The notes under the pieces: model-generated | Told to the model about the DNA's origin: nothing | The model's input: the letters and a program-made list of their open reading frames with translations, nothing else | Databases searched by the model: none | Translations under genes and position numbers: made by a program | Part shown: positions 9,045 to 19,274 of the stretch, piece by piece | Numbering within the stretch: position 1 is the stretch's first letter | Layout: each line of letters begins with the position of its first letter | Assembly (NCBI GenBank): GCA_902552035.1 | Contig: CACDFC010000011.1 | Span: 1-38,818, forward strand | Length of the DNA stretch: 38,818 nucleotides | Reading direction: 5' to 3' | DNA from: an uncultured Pelagibacteraceae bacterium | Lineage (GTDB): Bacteria > Pseudomonadota > Alphaproteobacteria > Pelagibacterales > Pelagibacteraceae

Positions 9045-11312
9045 ATGAATTTTTTAAGAAAAATATTCTTAGTTATAATACTATTTTTTCCAATCTCTAA
9101 TTCATTTGCGGGTATGGTTACTGAAGTTCAAAATCTAAGTGTAGCAGATGGACAATCTAAAAATATAAATGGGGTTGACTTTAATACAGATGGTACGAAA
9201 ATGTTTGTGTTATATCAACAACAAAAAGATGGCTCAAGTAATCCTCGTTTCGTTGACGAATACAATCTTTCAACTCCTTTTGATATCTCAACAGCATCTT
9301 ACGCTGGTGATAGTGAAAGCTGTGAATTAGATGATGGTACTTCAGGAAATGATTTTAGAAGAATATTTGATTTAAAATTTACTGATGATGGACTTAGCTT
9401 TTTTCATACAGTTGGTAATGCTGGTAATAACAATTTAGATATGCAGGCGGTTTATAGATATGATTTAACTTCACCTTTTGATATTTCAACATGTACGTTT
9501 GCCAGTGATACCGTAGATCTTAATTCTGACGCTTTACAAAATAACAGTCTTGCTGGTGATCATGATGGGATAAAAAAAAATAATCGTGCCCAAGGTGTTG
9601 TAATAAATCCCGATGGTACAAAATTATTTGTCTTAATGACAGATGCTGCTGATAGTGGTGCGGCACCGGATAGAATTCTAGAATATAATTTTTCAACCCC
9701 ATTTGATCTTACAACAATATCTCTAAGGTTGGATGCGGGAATTGAATTACCACATGCATCGTCTGCAAATTCAATGTCCATTGAATTTGGTGCGAAAGGA
9801 AAAAGGCTTTTTGTATTAAGCCATAATACCCCCTTTAATGTAACTCAAATATCGTTAGATAAAGCTTTTGATACATCATCATTTACAATAGATGGCTCGG
9901 TAAATTTAAATAATATTAACCTTTTAAGCGAATTGAGAACAGTCACATTTACTAATAATGGTTTTAGGATGTTTATAGGTAATGATTTTAGTGATAAAAA
10001 TCCAGTTGAAGACAACATCTTTGAATTTAATTTAGTTTGCCCATTTAACATTATTGCAGGGAAATGTCCTTCTATTACTGAAAATAGTGGTAGAACTGGA
10101 ATGGCAGAAGCTCAAGTAGAATTAGCAAAAAGAACAATTAATTCTTCAACAAGTTCAGCTTTAAATAGACTGAAGTGGATTAGAAGAAATAAAGATAAAC
10201 AAAATTTATCTAACCAAAATATTAAATTAAACTTTTCAAATAACATGCTCTCATCTTTAAAAGAATTACCCATCACATCATTTAAAAAAATATCAACAAA
10301 TAAAAATAATAACGATTCTAATAAGAATTATTTTTATTGGAGTGAAGGAAGTATTTCCTTGGGTAGAGTTGGAGATACGAAAATTTCCTCAGCTAAGAAA
10401 GTTAGTACAAATTCTTTAACATTTGGTTTAGATAAGTTTACTGATGATTATGGGATAGAGGGATTTGCTTTTAGATTTGGCAATGACGATGTTGATGTTG
10501 GTACTGAAGGAAGCAATTTAGACTCTAACACTTATAATATTACTTATTATAGTACTTCGCCTATTAAAGATGACAGAAAATTTGTAGATAAAATTTTTGG
10601 ATATGGGAAGATAAGGTCTGATATTACTACTGTTCTTGATGGTAAAAATTTAACTGCAGATAGAACAGGTAATCAAATATATGGAACTGTGAAAATAAAA
10701 GACGAATATATAAAAGATAATTTTACTTTTATACCTTCTGGTCAATTTGATTTTGGCCATACAATTTTAAAAGGATATCAAGAGGCAGGCAATGGAGCCA
10801 TAATAGTTGAAGATCAACACGTAAGAACGAAAAATTTAAGGGCAGCGATGGCAGTTGTTGAAGATATACCAAATGAGAAATATTCTTTAAAAAGACATGG
10901 AAAATTAGAATATGTTGCTGAACTAGATCGTTCATCAAATTTTAAATACACTTATGTTTCAGATGGCAGCATTCACTTTAATGATACATTGCACACTGGA
11001 GCATTGCATAATCTTAACGGTGAAATTGGTATAGATATTATTTTTCCTGAACATTACAGTGTTTTTATTATCTATGAGAGAAACCATGCATTTGGAACGG
11101 GATATAAAGATAATTTATATATAGCTTTAGGATACTTGCCAAATAAAGAGACAGAGTATGCATTTTCGTTAAATGGATCAGATAATTTAATGTCAAAATT
11201 TGAAATAAAGAAAAATATTAATGGATATGATTTAAGTTTAAATATAAACGATGATTTGACTAATTTAGGTGATAGTGACGAGGCCAGTATTAATTTAAAT
11301 AAAGTCTTTTAA
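9045..11312 (+). CDS. Secreted/surface protein: N-terminal beta-propeller-like repeats plus C-terminal autotransporter-like barrel
   Basis: Signal peptide MNFLRKIFLVIILFFPISNSFAG; repeated DGTKMFVL/DGTKLFVL and (Y/F)(D/N)L(S/T)(T/S)PFDxST units; alternating aromatic C-terminal strands ending in -INLNKVF. Confidence 0.75.
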   Translation: MNFLRKIFLVIILFFPISNSFAGMVTEVQNLSVADGQSKNINGVDFNTDGTKMFVLYQQQKDGSSNPRFVDEYNLSTPFDISTASYAGDSESCELDDGTSGNDFRRIFDLKFTDDGLSFFHTVGNAGNNNLDMQAVYRYDLTSPFDISTCTFASDTVDLNSDALQNNSLAGDHDGIKKNNRAQGVVINPDGTKLFVLMTDAADSGAAPDRILEYNFSTPFDLTTISLRLDAGIELPHASSANSMSIEFGAKGKRLFVLSHNTPFNVTQISLDKAFDTSSFTIDGSVNLNNINLLSELRTVTFTNNGFRMFIGNDFSDKNPVEDNIFEFNLVCPFNIIAGKCPSITENSGRTGMAEAQVELAKRTINSSTSSALNRLKWIRRNKDKQNLSNQNIKLNFSNNMLSSLKELPITSFKKISTNKNNNDSNKNYFYWSEGSISLGRVGDTKISSAKKVSTNSLTFGLDKFTDDYGIEGFAFRFGNDDVDVGTEGSNLDSNTYNITYYSTSPIKDDRKFVDKIFGYGKIRSDITTVLDGKNLTADRTGNQIYGTVKIKDEYIKDNFTFIPSGQFDFGHTILKGYQEAGNGAIIVEDQHVRTKNLRAAMAVVEDIPNEKYSLKRHGKLEYVAELDRSSNFKYTYVSDGSIHFNDTLHTGALHNLNGEIGIDIIFPEHYSVFIIYERNHAFGTGYKDNLYIALGYLPNKETEYAFSLNGSDNLMSKFEIKKNINGYDLSLNINDDLTNLGDSDEASINLNKVF

Positions 11313-11343
11313 TTTATTTTAGAAAGATTAAACTAAAATTCTT

Positions 11344-11718
11344 ATGAGCTACAAATGGGACAATAAAAAACCAACAGCACAAATGCTTGGAAGATGGCAA
11401 CCATTTCATGATGGTCACTATGCTTTGTTTAAGGAAATAATTAAAAAAACTGGACAAGTTTGTATTCAAATAAGAGATGTTCAAGGTGTAGATGATAATC
11501 CTTTTGATTTTGACACGGTAAAAAAGAAAATAGAGGAAAGACTAAACCCAGAATTTGAAGGAAGATTTAAAGTTATATTAGTGCCTAATATAACTAATAT
11601 ATGTTACGGAAGAGGAGTTGGATATAAAATAGAAGAGATTGTACTATCTGAAGAGATTCAAAAAATTTCTGCAACCAAAATTAGAGCAAAAATGCGAGAG
11701 GATGGAGATTTGAAGTGA
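11344..11718 (+). CDS. Nucleotidyltransferase (cytidylyl/adenylyltransferase-like, HxGH family)
   Basis: GRWQPFHDGHYALFKEIIKKTG and C-terminal ISATKIRAKMR (xSxTxxR). Confidence 0.8.
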   Translation: MSYKWDNKKPTAQMLGRWQPFHDGHYALFKEIIKKTGQVCIQIRDVQGVDDNPFDFDTVKKKIEERLNPEFEGRFKVILVPNITNICYGRGVGYKIEEIVLSEEIQKISATKIRAKMREDGDLK

Positions 11719-12566
11719 ATGAAAGACTTAAGTCTATTGTAAATTTACAAAAATATCCAATCTACGATTTAAATTCTCCAATAATAAAAAAACTTATCAA
11801 TAAATGCAAAGAAGAACTAGATCAATTTAGTTGTTCGACAATACCTAATTTTATTTTACCTAAATCTTTAGAAATAATGAATTCAGAATTAGAAAAACAA
11901 TTAAACGAAGTTTATATGTCAAAAGAAAGCATAAATCCTTACTTGTATGCAAAAGATGATCCCAAATTACCAATAGATCATCCAAAAAGAACTTTTATGA
12001 ACAGGTATAATGGTTACTTAAATTCAGATTGTTTTTCAAAAAATTCAGAAATGAAATTTTTATATGAAACTGAGGAACTTTTAAAATTTGTCTCCGCTTG
12101 CTTAGGCATATCACCAATTTATAGATGGGCAGATCCATTAGCATGTCATGCTTATAATGTTATGGAGCCAGAAGGTATTCTTCCTTGGCATTTTGACAGT
12201 TGTGAATTTACTTTAAGTTTAATGATACAAAAACCTGAGAAAGGTGGAATATTTGAATATTGTCCTAATATAAGAGAACCTGGAAATGAAAATTTTGATG
12301 AGGTAAAAAAAGTTTTAAATGGTGATAGATCAAGAGTTAAACAATTAAAATTAGAACCAGGTGACTTACAAATTTTTAAAGGAAGATTTTCTTTACACAG
12401 AGTTACAAAAGTAGAGGGAAATAAATCAAGATATATGTGTATACCTGCTTATGTTTTAGATCCATGGCGGGTTAATACTCCAGAGCATTCAAAAGCAATA
12501 TATGGAAAAGTTTTACCAATTCACTTAGAGAGAAACGTAGCAAGAACTGACGGTCTAGCAGATTAA
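11715..12566 (+). CDS. 2OG-Fe(II)-type dioxygenase-like protein (HalD/ArpA-like)
   Basis: HFD (HxD) in LPWHFDSCEFTLSLMIQ and distal H/R in LHRVTKVEGNKSRYMCIPAYVLDPWRVNTPEH. Confidence 0.7.
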   Translation: MNERLKSIVNLQKYPIYDLNSPIIKKLINKCKEELDQFSCSTIPNFILPKSLEIMNSELEKQLNEVYMSKESINPYLYAKDDPKLPIDHPKRTFMNRYNGYLNSDCFSKNSEMKFLYETEELLKFVSACLGISPIYRWADPLACHAYNVMEPEGILPWHFDSCEFTLSLMIQKPEKGGIFEYCPNIREPGNENFDEVKKVLNGDRSRVKQLKLEPGDLQIFKGRFSLHRVTKVEGNKSRYMCIPAYVLDPWRVNTPEHSKAIYGKVLPIHLERNVARTDGLAD

Positions 12567-13501
12567 TGAAAAAAATTGCTGTTATTGGAACTGGCGTAAT
12601 TGGCTCTGGTTGGATTATTAGATTTTTAGCACATGATAAAAAAGTTATTGCTTATGACAAAGACACAAAGTTAAAAAAAAAAATCATTTCTGAGATTAAA
12701 AGAACATGGCCTCATGTTAAAAAACTCTTTAATAAAAAAAATATAAAACTAAAAGATTTTACATTCACTACATCTTTAAAGGAAGCTATAAAAGATGCAG
12801 ATTTCATTCAAGAGTGTGCACCTGAAAATTATAAACTAAAAATAAAATTGATGAACGAAATAGGTAAATATGCAAAATTAAATTCAATAATTTCCTCTAG
12901 TTCATCGGGTTTATTACCCTCAAGAATATACTCTAAATGTAAAAATCCTTCTCGAACTATAATAGCCCATCCTTTTAATCCTGTTTATTTATTGCCCGGT
13001 GTAGAACTTGTGCCAGGAAAAAAAACTAAAAGTATTTTTTTAAAAAAAGCTCAAAAATTTTATAAATCAATTTCTATGAACCCTATAATGGTAAAAAAAG
13101 AACTTCCTGGTTATTTAGCTGATAGACTGCAAGAAGCATTATGGAGAGAGGCTTTGCATATAATTAATGAAGGCTATGGGTCTACTCAAGATCTAGATAG
13201 ATCTATTGAAGATGGTCCAGGATTAAGATGGTCTTTAATGGGTACATTTTTGACATTTCATTTAGCAGGAGGAAAAGAAGGTATGAAGCATATGTTAGAA
13301 CAATTTGGTCCAGCTTTGAAACTTCCTTGGACAAAATTAAAAGCACCAAAACTTTCAAAAAAATTATCATCAAGAGTTATTAAAGGAACAAAGTTACAAT
13401 CTAAAGGTAAATCCGTAGAATTAATATCTAATATAAGAGATCAATACCTAGTTGATCTTCAAAAGCTTAGAAAAAAATACGAGAATAAACTTAGAAAATA
13501 A
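12566..13501 (+). CDS. 3-hydroxyacyl-CoA dehydrogenase family, L-carnitine dehydrogenase-like
   Basis: MKKIAVIGTGVIGSGWIIRFLAHDKKVIAYD; IIAHPFNPVYLLPGVELVPG; GPGLRWSLMGTFLTFHLAGGKEGMKHMLEQFGPALKLPWTKL. Confidence 0.85.
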   Translation: MKKIAVIGTGVIGSGWIIRFLAHDKKVIAYDKDTKLKKKIISEIKRTWPHVKKLFNKKNIKLKDFTFTTSLKEAIKDADFIQECAPENYKLKIKLMNEIGKYAKLNSIISSSSSGLLPSRIYSKCKNPSRTIIAHPFNPVYLLPGVELVPGKKTKSIFLKKAQKFYKSISMNPIMVKKELPGYLADRLQEALWREALHIINEGYGSTQDLDRSIEDGPGLRWSLMGTFLTFHLAGGKEGMKHMLEQFGPALKLPWTKLKAPKLSKKLSSRVIKGTKLQSKGKSVELISNIRDQYLVDLQKLRKKYENKLRK

Positions 13502-13518
13502 TTTAAAGTAATATTCCT

Positions 13519-14304
13519 ATGTTAAAAATATTAAAAAATAAAAAAATTATAATATCAGCTGGAGCATCAGGCATTGGCTGGGCAACAGCAAAGGTATGCC
13601 TTGCAAAAGGTGCAACAGTTTATTTATGTGATATAGAAAAAAAATATTTAAATAAAGCAGCAAAGCATCCACAAAATAAAAAAAAACTTTTTATCTATGA
13701 ATGCGATGCGTCTGACGAATATGATGTATTAAATTTTTTTAATCAGGTCCAAAAAAAAACAAAAAAAATTGATGCCCTAATTAATAATGTTGGTGTAGCT
13801 GGTCCGACAGGCACCTTAGAAAAGTTAAGCTCTGAGGATTGGGAAAATACATTAAAAACAAACATTACAAGCCATTTTTATTTTTCTAAACTTTCAATAC
13901 CTCTATTGAAAAAAAACAAGGGAGGATCAATTATAAATATGTCATCAGGTGCTGGAATTATGGGTTTTCCCTTGAGATCGCCTTACGCTGCAAGTAAATG
14001 GGCAATTGTTGGAGTTACCAAAACCCTAGCAATGGAACTTGGAAAATTTAAAATTAGAGTTAATGCAATTTGCCCAGGAACAATTAAAGGCGATAGAATG
14101 GTAAGAGTTATTAGGGATAAATCGAAATTCACAAAAATATCAAAAAAAACAATTGAAAAAGAATTTATTTCAATGGCGTCAATGAATTGCTGGATATCTG
14201 AAGAAGATATAGGTAAAATGTGTAGTTTTTTAATTTCTGAAGACGCTGCTAGAATATCTGGACAAATAATAGCAGTAGATGGAAATGCAACAAGATTAGA
14301 TTAA
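13519..14304 (+). CDS. Short-chain dehydrogenase/reductase
   Basis: SAGASGIGWATAKV, NNVGVAGPTG, SPYAASKWAIVG (YxxxK), ICPGTIKGDRM. Confidence 0.9.
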   Translation: MLKILKNKKIIISAGASGIGWATAKVCLAKGATVYLCDIEKKYLNKAAKHPQNKKKLFIYECDASDEYDVLNFFNQVQKKTKKIDALINNVGVAGPTGTLEKLSSEDWENTLKTNITSHFYFSKLSIPLLKKNKGGSIINMSSGAGIMGFPLRSPYAASKWAIVGVTKTLAMELGKFKIRVNAICPGTIKGDRMVRVIRDKSKFTKISKKTIEKEFISMASMNCWISEEDIGKMCSFLISEDAARISGQIIAVDGNATRLD

Positions 14305-14312
14305 ATATATTT

Positions 14313-15098
14313 ATGAAAAAAATTAGCAATGTTAAAGTAAGTACAATCGATAAGGGTATTACATCTGTTTTAATTGACGATGCTAGTAGTTATAATTCAT
14401 TATCTTCTGTTACACTAAAATCACTTTTAACCGTATTTAAGAATTTAAACAAAGACAATATAACTAAGGTTATAATTATCGAGGGTTCGGGCAAAGGATT
14501 TAGCGCAGGACATAATCTAAAAGAATTAAAATCATATAAGAAAAAAAAAGATTACCAAAAACTTTTTAATTTATGCTCTGATTTAATGATGGAAATTGTA
14601 GATGGAAGAAAACCTGTGATTGCTAAAGTTCATGGATCGGCATATGCAGCAGGATGTCAATTAGTTGCCAGTTGTGATTTAGTTTTAAGTACTGACGATG
14701 CAAAGTTTGCTACACCTGGAGTTAACATAGGTCTGTTTTGTAGTACACCAATGGTAGCAGTTAGTAGAAAAGTTAGTAAAAAAAGAATGATGAAAATGTT
14801 GTTAACAGGTGAACCAATTGACGCCATTACTGCAAAAGAATTTGGATTAATAAATGATTTTTACCCAAAAGAAAAATTACATGATGAAGTTTTATCTTTA
14901 GCAAGAACTATTGCATCAAAGTCTAACTTAACAATCAAGTTAGGTAAAAGAGCCTTTTACAAACAAGCAGAGATGCCCTTAAAAAAGGCTTATAAATTTA
15001 CAAGTAAAGTGATGACAGAAAATATGATGGCGATGGATGCTAAAGAAGGTATCTCAGCATTTGTAGAAAAAAGAAAACCAAATTGGAAAGATAAGTAA
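14313..15098 (+). CDS. Enoyl-CoA hydratase/isomerase family protein
   Basis: GSGKGFSAGHNLKEL, AYAAGCQLVASCDLVLSTDDAKFATPGVNIGLFCSTPMVAVSR. Confidence 0.9.
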   Translation: MKKISNVKVSTIDKGITSVLIDDASSYNSLSSVTLKSLLTVFKNLNKDNITKVIIIEGSGKGFSAGHNLKELKSYKKKKDYQKLFNLCSDLMMEIVDGRKPVIAKVHGSAYAAGCQLVASCDLVLSTDDAKFATPGVNIGLFCSTPMVAVSRKVSKKRMMKMLLTGEPIDAITAKEFGLINDFYPKEKLHDEVLSLARTIASKSNLTIKLGKRAFYKQAEMPLKKAYKFTSKVMTENMMAMDAKEGISAFVEKRKPNWKDK

Positions 15099-15568
15099 TG
15101 AGAGATGAAGAAATAAAAGAAATTCTATCAAGCTCAAAGACCATTGCAATGATCGGTATAAGTTCTGAAAAAAAAAAGGAAGATCCAAAAAATATAAAAA
15201 GAAAACCCGCAAATGTTGTGATGAAGTACATGCAAAGTTTTGGATATAAAGTAATTCCCATAAATCCTTTCGCAAAGGGAGAGATTATAAATGGAGAAAC
15301 TGTAGTTGATGATATAGAGAATATTACTATTCCAGTTGATATTGTTGATGTTTTTCGTCCATCAAAAGAAACTCCTGGTTTTGCAGAGAAAGCAGTAAAG
15401 ATTGGATCTAAAGTTTTGTGGCTACAATTTGGAATTCAAAACGAAGAAGCAAAAAAAATTTCTGAAGATGCAAAATTAAAATACGTTTCTAATAAGTGTA
15501 TTAAGCAGGAATATCAAAAGTTATTTCAAAATTCTAATCCTGTTTATCCAGTTTTAAGAAACGATTAA
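15098..15568 (+). CDS. CoA-binding domain protein (YccU-like)
   Basis: ILSSSKTIAMIGISSEK...VMKYMQSFGYKVIPINPF...VDVFRPSKETPGFAEKAVKIGSKVLWLQFGIQNEEA. Confidence 0.88.
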   Translation: MRDEEIKEILSSSKTIAMIGISSEKKKEDPKNIKRKPANVVMKYMQSFGYKVIPINPFAKGEIINGETVVDDIENITIPVDIVDVFRPSKETPGFAEKAVKIGSKVLWLQFGIQNEEAKKISEDAKLKYVSNKCIKQEYQKLFQNSNPVYPVLRND

Positions 15569-16137
15569 TGAAGAAAATTTTTCTAGTTTATAGTCATTAT
15601 AATGAAAAATCTTTTAATGCTTCAATAAGAGATACCTTTACAAAAACAGCCAAGGAAAAAGGTCATGAAGTCGATATAGTAGATTTGTATAAGGAAAAAT
15701 TTGATCCAGTTTTTGCAGGAGAAGATCCAACACCTGATGTTCTTGATCATAGAAAAAGAATAGAAAATTCAGATGTTATTGTGTTAGTAGCTCCAATCTG
15801 GAATTTTAGACTTCCTGCAATTGCCGAAGGGTGGATTGATAAAGTCTTAGCACCACCATGGGCTTTTAGATTCAAAAAAATTTTTGGAAACTATGGTTTT
15901 CCAGTTGGTAATTTAGCTGGAAAGAAAGCTGTAATATTTTGTACTTATGGGTCACCTCAATTTGCAGTTAAAACATTCTTTTTAAATATGCCAACTAAAA
16001 GATTAAAGCGTGGCGTTTTTAACATTTGTGGAATTACAGACATTATATATAAAAGATTTTTTGCTGTACCTTTTGTGAGTGAAAATAAAAGACAAAAATT
16101 TTTAAAAGATGTAGAAAAAGTGGCATTAAATTTATGA
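15568..16137 (+). CDS. Flavodoxin-fold NAD(P)H dehydrogenase (quinone)-like
   Basis: KIFLVYSHYNEKSFNASIRDTF, VLVAPIWNFRLPAIAEGWIDKVLAPPWAF. Confidence 0.85.
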   Translation: MKKIFLVYSHYNEKSFNASIRDTFTKTAKEKGHEVDIVDLYKEKFDPVFAGEDPTPDVLDHRKRIENSDVIVLVAPIWNFRLPAIAEGWIDKVLAPPWAFRFKKIFGNYGFPVGNLAGKKAVIFCTYGSPQFAVKTFFLNMPTKRLKRGVFNICGITDIIYKRFFAVPFVSENKRQKFLKDVEKVALNL

Positions 16138-16595
16138 TTAAAGTTGTAAATGTTGTTTTTATATTTATTTTTATATTTTCAAATGCAAATGCTAAAATTA
16201 TAAAGCCCTCAAACAATATTAAACCATTTGAAGTAGTTGAAATTCAGCTTAATGGATTGAAGAAAAACAACAAACCATCAAAAGATAACGGTATTATTCA
16301 AACTTGGGAATTTGCTCATCCAAATAACAAAAAATATACAGGTCCACTAGAAAGATTTAAAAAAATGATCAAAGGAAACTCTTATTCAATGTTATTAGAT
16401 CATGTGGAACATAAAATAACTGAAAAATTTATTTCAAATGATGTTGCAACATATGAAGTTATAGTTTTAGATTTTGAAAAAAAATATTTTAAATTTAAGT
16501 GGCAAGTTGAAAAATACAATAAAGATGGTCCTTTAAAAGATTGCTGGCTCACAACTGTTGTTTCTCAACCTGTGCCTTATGGTTCGGCCATATAA
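16134..16595 (+). CDS. Secreted DUF4864-like protein
   Basis: Signal peptide VNVVFIFIFIFSNANA; IQTWEFAHPNNKKYTGPLERFKKMI, ...DCWLTTVVSQP. Confidence 0.6.
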   Translation: MIKVVNVVFIFIFIFSNANAKIIKPSNNIKPFEVVEIQLNGLKKNNKPSKDNGIIQTWEFAHPNNKKYTGPLERFKKMIKGNSYSMLLDHVEHKITEKFISNDVATYEVIVLDFEKKYFKFKWQVEKYNKDGPLKDCWLTTVVSQPVPYGSAI

Positions 16596-16798
16596 TGAAA
16601 AAACCTCCTTATATTTATAGAATTCCAATTTTGATGGCAATCCTCTGCATTCCACCGATAGGAATGACACAACTTGGTTGGTATTTTTTTGGTAAAGAGA
16701 TGGGACTTAATCTAGGTATGATTGCAGGTGTAATATCAGTCACTATAGCTGCTTATTTGTTATACCGTATGGATTGGCGTGACGATGATGATTATTAA
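16595..16798 (+). CDS. Small membrane protein (67 aa), unknown function
   Basis: ATG at 16595 overlaps the preceding stop (TAATG); MKKPPYIYRIPILMAILCIPPIGMTQLGWYFFGKEMGLNLGMIAGVISVTIAAYLLYRMDWRDDDDY, two TM-like segments. ORF-track start (16541) lies inside the upstream gene. Confidence 0.65.
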   Translation: MKKPPYIYRIPILMAILCIPPIGMTQLGWYFFGKEMGLNLGMIAGVISVTIAAYLLYRMDWRDDDDY

Positions 16799-16841
16799 AA
16801 TTATGTTTCTTAAATATTAAAAATTTAGTAGAAATCTCATA

Positions 16842-19274
16842 ATGAAATCAAAAGCAAAAGTTGTAGTTGTTGGAGGTGGTGTAGTAGGGGTAAGTGCCCT
16901 TTATCACTTAGCAAAAAAAGGGTGGTCTGACGTAGTTCTTGTTGAGAGAAAAGAACTTACCTCAGGTTCTACTTGGCATGCAGCTGGACTATTACCTTTA
17001 TTTAACATGAGTTATTCAGTAGGACAGTTACATAAATATGCAGTTGATCTTTATAAAACTCTAGAGGAAGAAACTGGAAAAAATGTAGGATTTAGTGTTG
17101 TTTCAAATATTAGATTAGCAAGTAACAAAGATAGAATGGATGAATATTATCAATATGCAGGTGTTGCTCAAACAATTGGAGTTAAAGTAAATTTTTTAAA
17201 ACCAGAACAGGTAAAAGAAATTTGGCCTTTATGCCATACAGATGATTTAGTTGGAGCAATTCAACACCCCGAAGATGGATATATTCAACCAGCAGATTTA
17301 ACACAAGCATTAGCAACAGGTGCGAGAAATAGAGGTGCTGAAATTTATAGAAACACTACAGTTACCAATATTAAACAAACAAAAACTGGATGGGTTGTTG
17401 AGACTGATAAGGGATCAATAGAGTGTGAACATGTAATTTCATGTTCAGGAAATTTTGCAAGACAAACTGGTAAAATGGTTGGTTTAGATATTCCAGTAAT
17501 ACCAGTTGAACACCAATATATTGTCACTGAACCTCACCCTGAAATCCAGAAAAGAAAAAAAGAAGGTTTACCAGAAATGGGAGTTTTAAGGGACAGTGAT
17601 AGTAGATGGTATATGAGAGAAGAAGCTGGTGGTTTAATTCTTGGACCATATGAAGATGGTGCACCAGCATGTTATGTAAATGGCCCATCAAAAGAATCAG
17701 AGTATGAATTATTTCAAGAAGATTTAGAGAGACTAGCACCACATATTGAGGGAGCAATACACCGTGTACCTGCTTTTGGTGAAGTTGGTGTTAAAAAAGT
17801 TTATAATGGTGCAATTTGTTATACTCCTGATGGAAATCCTATAGTTGGACCTGCCTGGGGATTGAAAAACTTCTGGATTAATGAAGGACATAGTTTTGGA
17901 ATTACAGCAGCAGGAGGAGCTGGGTGGCAACTTGCAGAGTGGATAGTTGATGGTGAACCTACAATTGATATGTTAGGTGTAGAACCTAGAAGATATGGTG
18001 ATTATTGCTCAAAATCTTATTTAAAAACAAAAAATGAAGAAGCTTATAGTCACGTATTTATAACCCATTTTCCAGACGAAGAACGACCAGCAGCAAGACC
18101 ATTAAGAACTGCACCTTGTTATGATCGAATGAAAAAACTTGGAGCAGTATTTGGACAAAAGTTTGGTTGGGAAAGACCAAACTTCTTTGCCACTGATGGA
18201 ATGGAACAAAAAGATGATTGGTCATTTAGAAGATCAAAATGGTTTAACGCAGTTGAGAAAGAATGTAAAAATGTTAGGGAAAATGTTGGTCTTTTAGATA
18301 TGTCAGCATTTGCAAAATGCAGAATCAAAGGACTAAAAGCCGAGGAATTTTTAGATAATCTTGTAGCGAACAAATTACCAAAAAAAGTTGGTAGAATAAA
18401 CTTATGTCACGCTCTAAATACAAAAGGTGGAGTACATTCCGAGTTTACAATAATGAGAGAATCAGAAAATAGTTTCTATTTAGTATCTGCAGGTGCGTTT
18501 CAAAGACTAGATCATGATTGGATTTTAAAATGGATGCCAACCGATGGTTCGGTACAATTTGAAAATCTTACTAATAGCAATGGAGTTCTTGTTGTATCAG
18601 GACCAAAAGCTAGAGAATTAATGACAAGAGTTTCAAAGGATGACTTTTCTAATGAAAATTTTAAATGGTTAAGTGCAAAAAACGTTGATGTTGGATATGC
18701 CCCTGTTAATGCAATGAGAGTTAATTTTGTTGGAGAACTAGGCTGGGAACTTCATCATCCAATAGAATATCAAAACCATATATTTGATAAATTGATGGAC
18801 GCAGGTAAAGATTTAGGTCTAAAACCTTTTGGTATTAGAGCAATGAATAGTTTAAGGATTGAAAAATCTTATAAGCTTGTTGGCACTGAATTATCAATTG
18901 AGTACTCACCATATGAAAGTGGTTTAGATAGGTTTGTACATCCTAATAAAGGAAGTTTTATAGGCTTAGATGCTTTAAATAAATGGAGAGAAAAAGGTTT
19001 TAAAAACAAATTAGTCACATTAGATGTTCAAAATATAGACGATGCAGATGTTTTAGGCAATAATCCTATTTATGAGAATGGCAGTGTAATCGGAAGAGCA
19101 ACCGGTGGCGATTATGGTTTTAGATTAGGAAAATCAATTGCTTTAGGCATGGTAAAACCAGAGTTAGCAAATGTTGGTCAAAAATTGAAAATTGAAATAC
19201 TTGGAAAAAAACATGAGGCGACAATTTTAGAAGAAAGTCCTTATGATCCAGAAAATAAACTATTAAGGGCATAA
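16842..19274 (+). CDS. Dimethylglycine/sarcosine dehydrogenase-like FAD + GcvT-domain protein (paralog 2)
   Basis: [37 protein letters not shown]-terminal GcvT-like domain ([26 protein letters not shown]). Confidence 0.93.
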   Translation: MKSKAKVVVVGGGVVGVSALYHLAKKGWSDVVLVERKELTSGSTWHAAGLLPLFNMSYSVGQLHKYAVDLYKTLEEETGKNVGFSVVSNIRLASNKDRMDEYYQYAGVAQTIGVKVNFLKPEQVKEIWPLCHTDDLVGAIQHPEDGYIQPADLTQALATGARNRGAEIYRNTTVTNIKQTKTGWVVETDKGSIECEHVISCSGNFARQTGKMVGLDIPVIPVEHQYIVTEPHPEIQKRKKEGLPEMGVLRDSDSRWYMREEAGGLILGPYEDGAPACYVNGPSKESEYELFQEDLERLAPHIEGAIHRVPAFGEVGVKKVYNGAICYTPDGNPIVGPAWGLKNFWINEGHSFGITAAGGAGWQLAEWIVDGEPTIDMLGVEPRRYGDYCSKSYLKTKNEEAYSHVFITHFPDEERPAARPLRTAPCYDRMKKLGAVFGQKFGWERPNFFATDGMEQKDDWSFRRSKWFNAVEKECKNVRENVGLLDMSAFAKCRIKGLKAEEFLDNLVANKLPKKVGRINLCHALNTKGGVHSEFTIMRESENSFYLVSAGAFQRLDHDWILKWMPTDGSVQFENLTNSNGVLVVSGPKARELMTRVSKDDFSNENFKWLSAKNVDVGYAPVNAMRVNFVGELGWELHHPIEYQNHIFDKLMDAGKDLGLKPFGIRAMNSLRIEKSYKLVGTELSIEYSPYESGLDRFVHPNKGSFIGLDALNKWREKGFKNKLVTLDVQNIDDADVLGNNPIYENGSVIGRATGGDYGFRLGKSIALGMVKPELANVGQKLKIEILGKKHEATILEESPYDPENKLLRA

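Noticed and set aside
9520-10938. Minus-strand ORFs within 9520..10938
   Set aside because: Antisense shadows of the 755-aa surface protein; no recognisable motifs.
15040-15275. Two overlapping minus-strand ORFs
   Set aside because: Phe/Leu-rich antisense shadow of Lys-rich coding sequence.
17345-18373. Minus-strand ORFs inside the second DMGDH-like gene
   Set aside because: Antisense shadows; forward frame is strongly supported.
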